Positions 1 to 12,285 of a stretch of DNA of 64,000 nucleotides are shown in pieces; within the stretch, counting starts at the first letter, position 1; each line of letters starts with the position of its first letter. A model generated the notes under the pieces. That model saw only the letters and a list, made by a program, of their open reading frames with translations, was not told the DNA's origin and did no database searches. The DNA comes from Carallia brachiata (taxonomy: Eukaryota > Streptophyta > Magnoliopsida > Malpighiales > Rhizophoraceae): positions 5,747,067 through 5,811,066 of the forward strand of contig JADCRB010000028.1 in NCBI GenBank assembly GCA_021464245.1, written 5' to 3'. The translations under genes were made by a program, and so were the position numbers.

Positions 1-460
1 AATTAATGTCAATTTCGGTTATGAGCATTGATATGTAATTAAATAGACAATTTCGGTTATGAGTATTGATATGTAATTAAATTGATTTCAGCCAATAAGT
101 ACATATCAATGAGAAATAAGAATGTTAATTCTCCCAATTGAGTTATTATTTATAATTAATGTCAATTTCGGTTATGAGTATTGATATGTAATTAAATAGA
201 TTTCAGCCAATAAGTACACATCAATGAGAAATAAGAATGTAATTAAATAGACAATTTCGGTTATGAGCATTGATATGTAATTAAATAGATTTCAGCCAAT
301 AAGTACACATCAATGAGAAATAAGAATGTTAATTCTCCCAATTGAGTTATTATTTATAATTAATGTCAATTTCGGTTATGAGCATTGATATGTAATTAAA
401 TAGATTTCAGCCAATAAGTACACATCAGTGAGAAATAAGAATGTTAATTGAATTAATGAG
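1..460. repeat. Minisatellite-like array A
   Basis: Imperfect copies of a unit of roughly 90-155 bp run from the left edge. The core caatttcggttatgag recurs near 9, 49, 165, 252 and 367, each followed by a segment resembling 'gcattgatatgtaatta', then a stretch around 'atttcagccaataagta' and 'tcaatgagaaataagaatg'. Unit lengths vary because some copies lack the middle part. The array may extend beyond the window. No coding potential is seen. Confidence 0.8.
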
Positions 461-899
461 CATTTGTGTGTAATTTTTTAGTATAAGAAAAAAAAATAAT
501 GTTTAGTATAAAGTTTAGTTTCAAAATTATTTGAGAGCAAAGATATTACCTCTTCATCTGCGAGAATCATATCAACACTGATTAAATTGTTCTTATATTT
601 TTTGTTCACGGCTTTTCATAAGCGTATGATGCGTACTTTGATGCCAACATTGGCCTCGTCGATTTTGAGATTTTTAAGTAATTGAAATTCCATAATCTGC
701 ATATAAAAGGAATAAATAAGTATAAATAAAATTTTCTTATTGTTGCAATTTAGATAAAAAGTGAAACAACACATGAAATTGAAGTTGGAAACAATGAGAC
801 ATTGAATTTTACCTGAAATTTTGGACGATTACAATGCAGTTCAGTCGTGCAATCTGATTGTTTCTGTGACACACAAATGGTAAGCCACTCACTTATATA

Positions 900-1470
900 A
901 TAGGTAAGTCTCCCAATTGAGTTATTATTTATAATTAATGTAAATTTCGGTTATGAGCTTTGGGAATAATGCACGGCGAATTAGACTTTTGGGTAGATTA
1001 GTTTGAGTTACAAATTGTTAATTTCGGTTATGAGCTTTGGGAATAATGCACGGGGAAGTAGACTTTTTAATTGGTTGGTTATTTTTGCCAATACATGGAA
1101 TTAAGTATACTTTTGGGCAGATTAGTTTTGAATTACAAATTGTTAATTTCAGTTATGAGCTTTGGGAATAATGCACGGAGAAGTAGACTTTTGGGTAGAT
1201 TAGTTTCAGTTACAAATTGTTAATTGGTTGGTATATTAATGGGCCAGATTTAATGTGGTCTATTAATAATATTAAAAGGTCATCAAGTTTTGTATTAAAT
1301 ACAATTCTCTCTATATACATTTTGTCCTAAAACTTAATAAGTGATATAAGATAATTATTAAAAATTAAAGAGGAAGATTGTAATTTCGGTTATGAGCTTT
1401 GGAAATAATGCACGGAGAAGTAGACTTTTTGGTAGATTAGTTTGAGTTACAAATCGTGGTTATGATACGG
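900..1470. repeat. Minisatellite-like array B, related to array A
   Basis: Four imperfect copies begin with a variant of 'atttcggttatgagctttgg' (near 944, 1022, 1147 and 1382) and continue through 'gaataatgcacgg', 'gaagtagactttt' and 'gtagattagttt'. The first ten to fifteen bases match the core of array A, and the lead-in (ctcccaattgagttattatt) also occurs in array A. The two arrays therefore share an origin but carry different unit tails. Confidence 0.75.
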
Positions 1471-4438
1471 CAAGTAATGAGGAGAAGCAAACTCATTTCT
1501 TTCGGTTATCCTTTCATTTAGTTTAGTTTTTTTTATAAAAAAAACTAAAGAGGAAAATTATAATAAAAGAGGAAAAGGAAAATTATAATAAAAGAGAAAA
1601 ATTAGATATGTTGCCACGTGGCAGCATGAATTAAGGGGAAGCTTTCTCTAAGCTTCCCCTTTATACTAATTAAATAGATTTTTTTTAATTCTTTACGGAC
1701 ACAATTTCGTAAATTAAAAAAATCAAAATTCGCCTTAAATGTGTGAGCAACACAATCAACCTTTCTTTATTTATTTTTTTTAATGCTAAATCCTTCCGGC
1801 TAGTTTTCAACTCTTTAAAACGTCGCTTTGAACTTTTTTTTTTTTTTGTGATCTGTTGAGATTGTATAATGAATTATTTTTTATTGTAATACTTATCATC
1901 ATTTTTAGTCACCGTATGCAATTTTTTCATAAGTGAAAAAGAAAGGAAAAATGTATTTGATTGCTGGTTTCAAAATAATAAAATGATATAAATTATTGAA
2001 TAATTCAACTCATAAAAGAATTATCGAATAGTATTAAATATAACTATTATTATTATTAATATTATTATATTTTTAAATTTAACTAAACAGTTTTGCTCGA
2101 GTGAAAAATAAGTTGTTTTATACACATATAATTTACTTATTTATTTATTTTTTAACATACAATTCAATGCTCTACAGTTGGGAAAAAATTTTTAGTTCTA
2201 TCTTAAGTGACTGTGTTGGTAGCTGTTATATACGATTTAACAAATAAAATATACAACACTAAGAAAAAATTATATGAAAAATCAAAAAAAATATACGACA
2301 TGCTCATCTCGTTGTTAAAAAATTTTCTTTTGTTAATAACGTGTGTACTCAATTGTATAATTTTCTTATATATATATATTTTACTTACTATATTATATAT
2401 ACAATCACAAAATAATTATTTAATAACAGCCATGTAACGATACTCATACAATAATAGTTAATCCATTATTATTTAAAGTCAATTTCGAGTGTCACCGTCA
2501 GTCATAGTTGGCTTGAAAGCATTTGCGTGAGGAATGACACATTCAGGCTTGTATCTTCATGTGAGCCATGACATATCTAGCATGTACAGTTGTTAGTAAT
2601 TAGCTAAGCAAACATGTCCTCTACCCAAAGGCGATACAGAAATTGGAGTTCATTTTTCTTGCACTGTTTAATGCACCGTAGTCTACTCATCGTACTAGTT
2701 GTTACTGTTGATCAAAACTTTTTTACAATATACATAATTACATTTAAATAATAAAAAATAATAACATAATATTATTTAATAATATTTAATAATTTTTTAT
2801 TTTATTTTTTATAAAATTTATTTTGTTTTTCGTACCATATCACAACAAGGATTACACATTTTAACTCGGTGTAACACCCATGATTGCATGGATCGATCAA
2901 TCAACTACCGTTTAATTATCTTATTGATTATTGATTTGGAGACCCCATTCACGGATTCAGGAAAACAAACAATGGAGAATAACAATATTCCTTCGATAAA
3001 ACTCATTTGTTTAGAGTTCAAACACTAAATTTCACTTCAACTAAGGACCCAATTGAGAATACAATTTGTACACTCAATATGCTCGAATAAATTTGGCCCC
3101 TTTGACCGTGCTGCACGCATCCTTGATTTTAGACTTATTAACACCATTTAGTCGATTTAAAGAAAGTCTATTTAGATTCAATAGTATTCAGATAATGAGT
3201 TTCTTCTTATAAATTGAGTTGAGTGGAGTAAAATAAATAAGGATTACTTTAACTCCAACTTTCAAATCTAATGATCGATATACTCACAATAAATTTTTTT
3301 TTCATTAAAATAAAAAGAATATAATCTTTGGCTTGAAAATTATCTTGAATGTCTATTTGTGCACTTCCAGACTCGAATCTTTCAGGGTCATGTGCAAATT
3401 AAATATAATGCAGGCAATGGCATTCTGGGGGGAGTACTGATGGCTATGTATAGCACGCACAATAGCATTTTTTTATTTTTTATTTTTTGTCTTTAAACGT
3501 GAATGAAAAATTTTATTGCTGAAATGACTAAAAGGGAATATAAAGATAACAAAAAAGGCGGGTACGGACCTAGAAAGTTTGTTATCCAATGAAATAGGAG
3601 GGCAATTTTCTAAAACTACAACATAATTTTTTACAACAAAAAATATAATATAATGTATTTCTTTTTACTTATTGTAAAAATTTTTACAACTATTTTAAAA
3701 AATTACCCTCTTATTTTATTGAGGCACATGTTCGAACAACACACTTTCGGGGGCATGTTCTCTTCCCCTAACAAAAATTGCTATCCCCGCAACCTAATAG
3801 GCCAAGCTAGTTTACAAGAAGTACCACAAGAAAAACCATATATTATTAACCTATTAGAAGAAATTCAAGATATAAATCATATGCTAAATTCTAACATTAA
3901 TACGCTCTCTCACTTTAAAGCTCGTTGCGTTAAAGTAGCTTATCTTTTAGCAATCTTGTCACATTTGTAAGAATTTATAATTAAATGGAAATATAGTATA
4001 ATCTAAATACAAAATTATTTGGTTATAAAGCTGTGGTAGTATAAAAACTCAATATAACATTTGGCTAGAGCACATAAAGAAGTAAAATACGTTGGAGCAC
4101 ATCTCTTATTGGCAGCATCAGTATAAAAAATTTTGTTGTTTCTCTTTCCATAAATTCCATCGAAGATAGGCAGAAATCGCAAGGTAAAATCCCTTTGGAA
4201 GACAAATTATAGGTTGAAATTGTCGATGATGTTATAAATTAATCACAAAAGAAGGAAAAATCTTATACCAGCACAAACAAGCAAACCGGTAATAAAGCAT
4301 CAAAGGAATTGAATTCTCATTATCGCCGCAACACAAGGGATACGTTGTCTCCATGCTTCTCGCATTTGAGTTTCAATCATTAATCCAAAAAACGAGAAAA
4401 AAAAAAAAGAGAATACACGTTGATATGGAACCAGCACA
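1471..4438. other. Intergenic, no gene recognised
   Basis: AT-rich DNA with homopolymer runs. Short open frames at 2207-2437 and 3653-3970 have no recognisable domain and composition typical of chance ORFs. No RNA gene was seen. Confidence 0.6.
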
Positions 4439-4964
4439 CACAATAATTGGGATATGTATTAAAAAAGTCCTAAACCTTTAGATTTTTTTTCATTTAAGTT
4501 CTAAACCTTTTTGAGATTTCATTTCAGTCTTAAACATTTTGATTTTACTCCAAATCAGTCTTTCCGTTAGTCAAACCGTTAAAAATTACTGTTCACTAAC
4601 GGAAATTTTTTTTAAAAGGTAAAATACACTATTTAAATATTTTTTTTTGTTATTAAATACTTGTATTTTACTCTCAAATAGTAACATGTAAGTTGAGATT
4701 TTAGATTTTTTATTTTTTATTTTATTTTTTTTAAGATTATACAAAATATTTCTGTTAACTGGTGAATTGAAATAGTGTATTTTACCTTTTTAAAAAAATT
4801 TCCGTTAGTGAACAGTAATTTTAACGGTTTGACTAACAGAAGGACTGATTTGAAGTAAAATCAAAAGGTTTAGGACTGGAATGAAATTTTAAAAAAGTTT
4901 AGGACTTAAATAAAAAAAAATCTAAAAGTTTAGGACTTTTTTTATACATATCCCCACAATAATT
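4439..4964. mobile_element. Mutator-like MITE with long TIRs and 10-bp TSD
   Basis: The element spans 4449-4954 (506 bp). It begins gggatatgtat and ends with the reverse complement, atacatatccc. The inverted similarity runs about 200 bp inward on each side: 'aagtcctaaacctttagat' on the left is matched by 'ctaaaagtttaggactttt' on the right, and 'ttccgttagtgaacagtaa' on the right mirrors the left arm. A perfect 10-bp direct repeat, cacaataatt, flanks it at 4439-4448 and 4955-4964. Long TIRs with a TSD of 9-10 bp are typical of Mutator-like elements. There is no coding capacity, so it is non-autonomous. Confidence 0.85.
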
Positions 4965-7900
4965 TCCGTGTATGTGGTAGCTCTATAACTAACTTGTTTC
5001 TTCATCAGATATAACTCCACGTTTACAGGTGCCCTCCCATGTCGAATTTTGTTGTCATCTGGGAAATATGATTAGAAAATGGAAAATTATTAAAACGGAG
5101 GGAGTTGTTAGAAGGAGGTTGTTTATGGTTCGCTTAGCTGAATTAAAGTACCATCATTGATCCTAAATTAAAATTTTAGATTATGTAAAATTGAAAATTT
5201 TTTTCTGAATTTAAAATTTGGTTAACTGAAATTTGGTAAATTGAAAATTTTGATTCGGTTTCGATTAACTGTTCGTTTAACTGAATTTAATAACATTCGC
5301 AAACAAAATCCATAAAGTCCAGTAATGTAAAAACAAAAAAAGAAAAATCCCAAAAGAACCCTTCCGTTTTCTTCTTCTATTTTCTCATTTCAACTCTCTC
5401 TCTCTTTCACTTTTCACCGAAAGGGTTTCCAAGAATTAATATATAATCAACAGTGCCTAATGTAATGTGTGAATAATCTCTGAAGATGACTTTGTTGAAA
5501 AAAATGTCGATCCCCTGAAGTACCTTACAAAAAGAGATCGAAATTATTACTGATTTAGGAATAACAAAACAGATTTTTCCAAGCTTTTGCTACCATAACC
5601 TTCTAAATATGAAAAAAATATATATCTATTTGATATATTTTTTTAAAATTATAATTATCATTATATATGAAAAATAAATAAATAATTATTTGAATATAAT
5701 AATATTTTATTAACATTTATTTATTAATAATTGTTGTATTAGTAATATTTTTTGCTATTATTAGAATATATATATATATTATTTATATTTATATTTATAA
5801 AATAGTAATTTGGTTCGGTTTACGGTTTTTTAATATTAGAAACTGAAACTGAATTGAAAATTTTAATTTTTTCGGTTCGATTAACTGATTACAAAATCGT
5901 TTTAATCAACTAAAATCTTAGCTCAGTTCCATTCATTTTTTTTTAATTAACTGAAATTTTCAAATTTTTTGAACACTCCTAGATAAAAGGAAACTATGAG
6001 AAGAAAAGGTTCAGTGTGGGCAAGTCTAATTGAGAAGGATAATTAATTCCCTTTGAGACCCCAAAAACCAAAAGTTGAAAGTTTTTTAGAGGAATGCAAA
6101 TCGAATACTTTTCACTGGCTATTGAGACTTATATTTCATGTGATTTCTATTTCCTTGACAGAATTTCAGATATAACCTGCGTGCAATAGATTACGAGGCA
6201 AACTGAGGGAAAATAATTATCAAAAATAAAAGAGGAAAGTTTTATTGCCAAAACAGAAATTGTTATGACCAGAGTAAAATTATTATGGCATCAGCTTACT
6301 CCTTACCTTATAAAACTGTCTCAACAATTTCAAAAATAGCAACCACAATTCTCCAAAAAAAGAAAAAAAAAAACAGTTATTTGGTTCTCTTATTAGAAGT
6401 CACATTGAATGCATTTGATAAAAAAAGAAGTCACATTGAATGCAATGGATGTGAATAAAAAAAACTAAATTAAGGAGTTAAGTTCTCAAACAGATAAACA
6501 AAACTAATTAATGATATTTTTTTTTTCATTTTACACGAGTATTAATTCTGGCTAATTTTTTGATTAATTTTTATATCAAAATAATGTGTCCAATTTGCTA
6601 CTTTCGCATTGCTAACTCGCAATAAGCTTGTGAGGTACCCGACTTATATTAATAAGTGATATGAACTATTCGATAGTTTGATTTATAAAAAAATTAAGTT
6701 AAGCTATTAAATATCGGTAAATAAAAATAAATTATTACTTATTACTACTTAATTATAATTATGCAGTCTTACTAGCTCTACACATGATAGTTCCAACCGT
6801 GTCCTATGCATTCAAGAATACCGTAATGACGAATTGAAAGTTGAAACCGTCCATTTTCCATCGTTTCTTAAAAAAAAAAAAAAAAAATTCATCTTGTGAT
6901 CCAAATTATTGGCCGTAGTATTCTCTAGTCAATTTCTGTACATAGACTACAAATTTGGCGTGGGACAAACAATTATATTAACATTGAATTGTTATGGTCG
7001 TTCATTATATATTTGTGATTTCTATTATTAATTATAATCATCTATTAAAAGACAACGAGCATACAAACAACAATCACCACAATATAATGTGAGAGCTCGC
7101 TCACATTAGTTTCACGTTAATTCACTCCCTTACATTTAATATTTTCATTCTGTAATTTTACTCGCTTGCATGCCAAACAACGAGTTCAACGCTTATATGT
7201 GAAGTGGATATCTGATTAACGTTTAAGCTCGGAAAATAAGCATTCGAAAATTGACTGAAAATTGGAAACATTAGATTCAAAAAACCCCCAAACAGAGCAA
7301 ATCAAGTAAACATCCAACATTTTTTCTTTTTTGGGCAAGAAGTAGACATCCAACGTTGTTGTTGTTTTTTTTGTTTTTTGCATTGGTTCCTAATGGGCAA
7401 TAAGAAACTCGAATTTCAGCCTTATGGTAAACAAACATTTGAAGTTTGCTATTTCTAACTAATGTATTTAAGATTTGCATATCTTTTTAATCCAGTATTA
7501 GTTGAAAATGTAGGGATCGAGTTCGATACAGTGTCACTTCAAAGATATAATAAAGCAATTTGCTTATCTGAGTTACAATTTCCTTGTTGTCTTGTATTGA
7601 AGCTTGTCAAATCTAACTTGAGTTTTTCAACTGATTAATTGTGGAGGTTTCAAAGTGTTGACCCAATTGGTTTTTCTAATCTGTGTACTTATGCACGTAC
7701 ACCTAGCAAAGTGCATTCAATTCGCCTAAGTAGTAACAATACCATTAATCCTTCTGCATCAAAGTGATTGTTAATTTTACAAAAAAAAGTACAATTATAT
7801 AAATATATTTAATGAGACAACATGAGAGACATATAATTAATTTAAATTTAATATACAATTTTTACGATCAGTTTAAATTATTATGTGTCTTCCGCGTTCG

Positions 7901-8450
7901 CTTTTACACATCAATAAAATTTTTGTGTTTGTGAATAATTAAATTCTCTTTGACGCACTTCTAACGTAATTGATTGATTTATTTTATTGAGATCTCTTTA
8001 ATTCTGTATTCTGAGTCTGAGTTCTAGAGATTAGGTTCTTATTTCTCAATCTTTCTTTCTCCTTAAAACAAAAAAACAAAAAACTCGCTTATCGCATGGT
8101 ATCGGCTGAACTGCCGAGAAGTTTCTGCAAGATCTAAATAGTTTTGTTCTTTTCTACATATTTTCTACGCATCAAAAGCCAAATTGTATGGTCGGTGCTA
8201 AACTCAAATTTCCCATTCTTTTTAGGAACGAAGGATTTTACAATTTAGTTGCAAATATGAGAAAAAAAATAAATAAAATTTAAATGATACTAGAAAAATA
8301 CTAAACCAATAATGACATATATATTTTTTGAACAAATAACGACACATATAAAAACCATGTCTTTGTGCTAAAAAAAAATAAAGATACCAGACGCATCATC
8401 CAACATTCTCATTTTCTCTCCTTTAAAGTTACTTTTTTTAAAGAGTTTTG
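4965..8450. other. Intergenic, possible degraded TIR element at about 5100-5985
   Basis: Mostly AT-rich DNA. Between about 5130 and 5985 there are many copies of words such as 'ttcggttcgattaact' and 'ggttaactgaaattt', and the segment ends with 'gaacactcctag'. These features are seen in degenerate hAT-like elements of plants, but the left terminus and a TSD could not be placed. The rest holds no recognisable gene. The minus-strand frame at 7277-7480 has no family resemblance. Confidence 0.4.
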
Positions 8451-9296
8451 TTGCAAAAATACAAAAAATAGACAGGACTTACACATAGGTTATCTTATTC
8501 AATAATAATTATTAATTATTGTGCATAAAAAATCATAAAAATTTCTTTATCTCAATCCAATTAGACCAGAAAAAAAAAAGTGAAATATTATACATAAAAG
8601 TGAAATTTACATGTTTATTATTAAATATTATGCATAAAAGTGAAATTTATAATTAATAGTTGTAATTGTATGTTTCTATGCTTATATTTTTTTGTCTACT
8701 ATTAGATAATAAATTATATAATAAAAATAATTATACACGTGTTGATAAATTTAAAAAAAAAAATTGTTTGTCTACAGTACTAAACTGACATTTTCACGGA
8801 AGAGACAACGACACTTTGAATATAGAGGTTTAATTAACTTCTTAACCGGTCGCCCTACGCCACAAGCATTTTTATTTAAGAGCACTATTATATAATTTTG
8901 TTTAATTAGAACACTAGCAGTAAATTAACAATATTGACATTTAGCTGTATATAATTATCTATTTTTATTTTTTTTTATTTTAAATATAACTATTTAACCC
9001 TTTATATCATTTTAGAACAAAAAAATTTTTTGGACATGTAATTATAAAAATACTATGGATACATAAAAATTTAGATTATTAAATTGTAAAAAATATATTA
9101 AATTTAAAAAATTTAAAATAAATAAATTATTAAATATTATTAAATTAAATATTTTTTTTTAAATGTTAAATATATCTATAATTTTATTCTTTTTAGAAGA
9201 CCGTTGAAACCCTTCGGGGAAACTTCGTTGGGTAACAACAATCCGAATATTCCTCAAACTATACTTCAGTCCCCTCCTCTGTTTTTGACTTTCTTC

Positions 9297-9303
9297 TATA
9301 AAG
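9297..9303 (+). promoter_or_regulatory. TATA box of PEPC kinase copy 1
   Basis: TATAAAG, 138 bases upstream of the ATG, leaving a plausible 5' UTR of about 110 nt. The second kinase gene has TATAAAA at the equivalent place, which supports it as the core promoter. Confidence 0.55.
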
Positions 9304-9440
9304 CCAAAGCAACCAAAATACCACACCCAAACTGAAAACTAAAACTAAACTACAAAACCCCAAAACAAAACATACTGATCTTCCGAAGCCAGACAAACAA
9401 ACAAACGAAAAACAGAACAGGAAACATAGAAAAAAGAAAC

Positions 9441-10717
9441 ATGTGCGAGTTGTTAAACAGCCATTACCAAATCTGCGAGGAGCTTGGCCGTGGCCGATTC
9501 GGAACCATCTCTCGCTGCTTCTCCACCACCAAGAACCAATCTTTCGCCTGTAAAACCATAGACAAGAGCCTCCTGACGGACCCCACCGACCGGGAGTGCC
9601 TCGTCAACGAGCCCAAGATCATGTCCCTCTTGTCCCCTCATCCAAACATCGTGCAAATCTTTGAGGTTTACGATTCCGAGGATTCTCTCTCCATTGTCAT
9701 GGAGCTTTGTGAAAGTTACAGTCTTTACGATCGAGTGGTCGACCCCGGCAATGGCGGCCGGCTCTGCGAGGCGAAATCCGCCGTTGTGATGAAGCAACTT
9801 CTCGAGGCCATCGCCGATTGCCATAGATTTGGGATTGTGCATAGGGACATAAAGCCGGATAATGTGTTGTTCGATTCCAGGGAGATGGTGAAATTGGCGG
9901 ATTTTGGGTCGGCGGACTGGGTGCCGGCTGCAGGCGAGGAGCGGACGATAAGCGGGGTGGTGGGGACGCCGTACTATGTGGCGCCGGAGGTGGTGTTGGG
10001 GAGGGAGTATAATGAGAAGGTCGATGTGTGGAGTGCTGGTGTCGTTTTGTATGTTATGTTGGCTGGGATCCCGCCGTTTTATGGAGAGACGGTTCAGGAG
10101 ATTTTTGAGGCCGTGGTTAGAGGGAATCTCCGGTTCCCACCGAGGATTTTTCGGACGGTGTCGCCGGCGGCCAAGGATCTGTTGAAAAAGATGATTTGTA
10201 GGGATGTTTCCAGGAGGTTATCAGCTGATCAAGCTCTAAGTATGATTCTTTCTTTTTTTTCAGCTTCTTTTTCCTAATTCGACGCTTATTTTGATTACAA
10301 TCTTAATTAAAACCATTAAATAGTCATTAATTTACTCATTAACCAAAAACAATTTAGAGCTCTTTTTGTTTAATTTGAGTCATAAGAAAATAGTTATAAA
10401 ATAATTATAAAAATAAATTTAAATCATAAAAAATAATAAAATTTTATTTTTTTAAATAAAATTTTAAAAGTATTTAGTATTACTTTAAATTTATTTAATA
10501 TTATTTTAACTGTTGAATTAAAGTTAAAAATTTTATTAAAAAATTTATTATAATTATTTTATATATCTCCTAATTTTTTTTTTAATTTTTGTGAATTTTA
10601 AGTTTTACTCGTTAATTTTTGTGTTGATTCACAAGTTTGGACTCTGTTCACTTCTTTACTGAAATTTCAGGGCACCCATGGATCCAGAGCGTAGGAGAGT
10701 CTGACTCAATGGACTAA
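9441..10717 (+). CDS. PPCK: Phosphoenolpyruvate carboxylase kinase, copy 1 (two exons, 281 aa)
   Basis: Exon 1 is 9441-10239 and exon 2 is 10671-10717. The intron (GT at 10240, AG at 10669-10670) splits an Arg codon, and the joined frame ends ...[16 protein letters not shown]. The protein is a minimal Ser/Thr kinase of the CDPK/SnRK group: glycine loop G16-x-G18-x-x-G21, ATP-binding K38, helix-C E57, catalytic H134-R135-D136, D154-F155-G156, and APE at 181-183. There is no autoinhibitory or EF-hand domain. That layout, the length and the single intron near the 3' end are typical of plant PEPC kinase, which phosphorylates an N-terminal Ser of PEP carboxylase in the cytosol and is controlled mainly by synthesis and turnover. 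If the intron is retained, a stop follows soon after (10275-10277), which removes the last part of the kinase fold. It differs from copy 2 at 11 positions, including D126 just before the catalytic loop where copy 2 has His. Confidence 0.93.
10370..10580. repeat. AT-rich insertion in the intron of PEPC kinase copy 1
   Basis: The copy 1 intron is 431 bp and the copy 2 intron is 215 bp. The intron sequences align on both sides, but copy 1 carries about 210 extra bases, very AT-rich, with inverted words near the ends (aaaataattataaaaata and ttataattatttta). It looks like a small MITE gained after duplication. No clear TSD was found. Confidence 0.5.
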
Positions 10718-12049
10718 TTTACCCTCTGAAAAGCAAATAAATTACTACTCTAAGGAATACCTACCTGTCAACAACTTATCACCATCTACAGATGTACATA
10801 TCAAACTTGTGCTATCAAATAAGACGTCCAACCTAACTTCTCAGTTGGACGGAATCCGAAGATGGGTACTTCCGGAATTGCAATTTTGGCATTGCCAGAT
10901 GGGATGAGAAGTAAGACACAGAAGTAAGACAGCAGTCACATGGGATGAGAAGCTCTGGTGGTACCAAGGGGCAAGGGCCCAAGTTGCTTAATTGAATTAC
11001 CAGCCTTTCTATTTGTATTTTTTTTTATTTGGTTTATGGATTTTGGGCTTTTTGTTTATGTTATGTAGTGAAAATGTGGTGGGATTGGAAAGAGTTTTAT
11101 TATAGATATATAGATAAAGGACAGAGGGAGATGATGATGATGAATCCTGTCTTTCCCCGCCTTTGCATTTTTTATTCCTTTGGGCTAAGGAAGTGAGAAA
11201 GCCGAAGAAACTTTGTATTATTACTACTCTTGATTTGACGCATTTCTTTTATGAAATCTGTATTATTTTTAATTTTAACTTGACTATATAGTAATATAAT
11301 AAGAGTTATAAAGATTAGTGTAATTCATTCAATGACTTAGTATGCATCTATTCATTGTACTCTCTAAACGATGAACAAATACTATGTCTAGATTTCTTTT
11401 GGTTTGCTTCTTTTTTTTTTCAAGAAATTTACTCTTGCCAAAAGGTGAAAGTAGAAATGGTAAAAGCTTACTTGATCTAACAATTTGATTTAACATGTTT
11501 GAAATTCTATGACATATAGTCTGTATTAATTGAAAAGATCAATAACCCTTCACTCGAAGTACCTAAAATTAATATGATAAAAAAGACGAATAATATGTAC
11601 TTCAAATTTAATATATTTGAAATATAATGCATATAAAATTTGATGAATTCGAACTTCATCAACATAAAATTTAAAATACTTAAAATTCGAATAAGCTAAC
11701 TCTCAAAACAAATTATTTTAAATCTGACTGAGTCCACTTATCACCTCTAAGTAAAAGGGTATGAAGTCTCATATCTTATGGAAGACCTTTGCACATGGCG
11801 TATGCATTATGCCATTTCTTACCGACTCCGTAGCTGAATTCCATGCCTCAATTCTTGGCTTGATAAGTGCAGTTTACAACGGAACGCAATTTTCAAAAGC
11901 TCCCAGGAGAATATGTGTAGAATTATGGCGGGCATGACCAGCTTAACGTTAAAGTCACGCAAACAGTTTGAAAATAACCGTAGGTTAAATCAATCTGGTC
12001 TCTGTCAATCCCAAAATTGGGCCCTCTCTATTATCCCTAACCTCTGATG

Positions 12050-12285
12050 GATCAAATTTTTGTGACCTAGCAGTAAGAGTACCGAACTTTGTTAAGTTAA
12101 ATTTTAAATTTGAGTATTTTCTTTTAAGTAACAGTTGGAGTTAAATTTACGTTGGAACTTAGTCTGAGCGATAACGTAATCATTCAAATTGTTTGTATTT
12201 ACCTTAAATTTTAGTACAATACTCTATAATAGGACAAATTACGACACTACCTTCATTTTCTCATTTTAGATTAAAAAAAAAAAAT
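12050..12285. repeat. Dispersed SINE-like segment, present only in copy A
   Basis: Copy B joins directly across this point ('ctctgattgatcaaacttct' followed shortly by 'tctttctacgtgtttaact'), while copy A has about 235 extra bases beginning near 'gtgacctagcagtaagagta'. A diverged relative of this segment lies at about 54895-55050, with 'gtgatctaatagtaagtat' and 'aaccattcaaacaatttag'. This fits a dispersed short repeat. Assignment to SINEs is a guess from the tRNA-like opening words. Confidence 0.4.

Noticed and set aside
1..460. Possible CRISPR-like array
   Set aside because: Units are long, imperfect and without unique spacers of fixed size, in a plant nuclear context.
3653..3970. 105-codon frame
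   Set aside because: No recognisable domain or signal, AT-driven composition, no sign of splicing. It may be chance.
9453..9842. Antisense open frame of 129 codons in kinase copy 1, and its twin at 13889-14278
   Set aside because: Both are minus-strand shadows of the kinase coding sequence. The conservation between copies follows from the sense gene.
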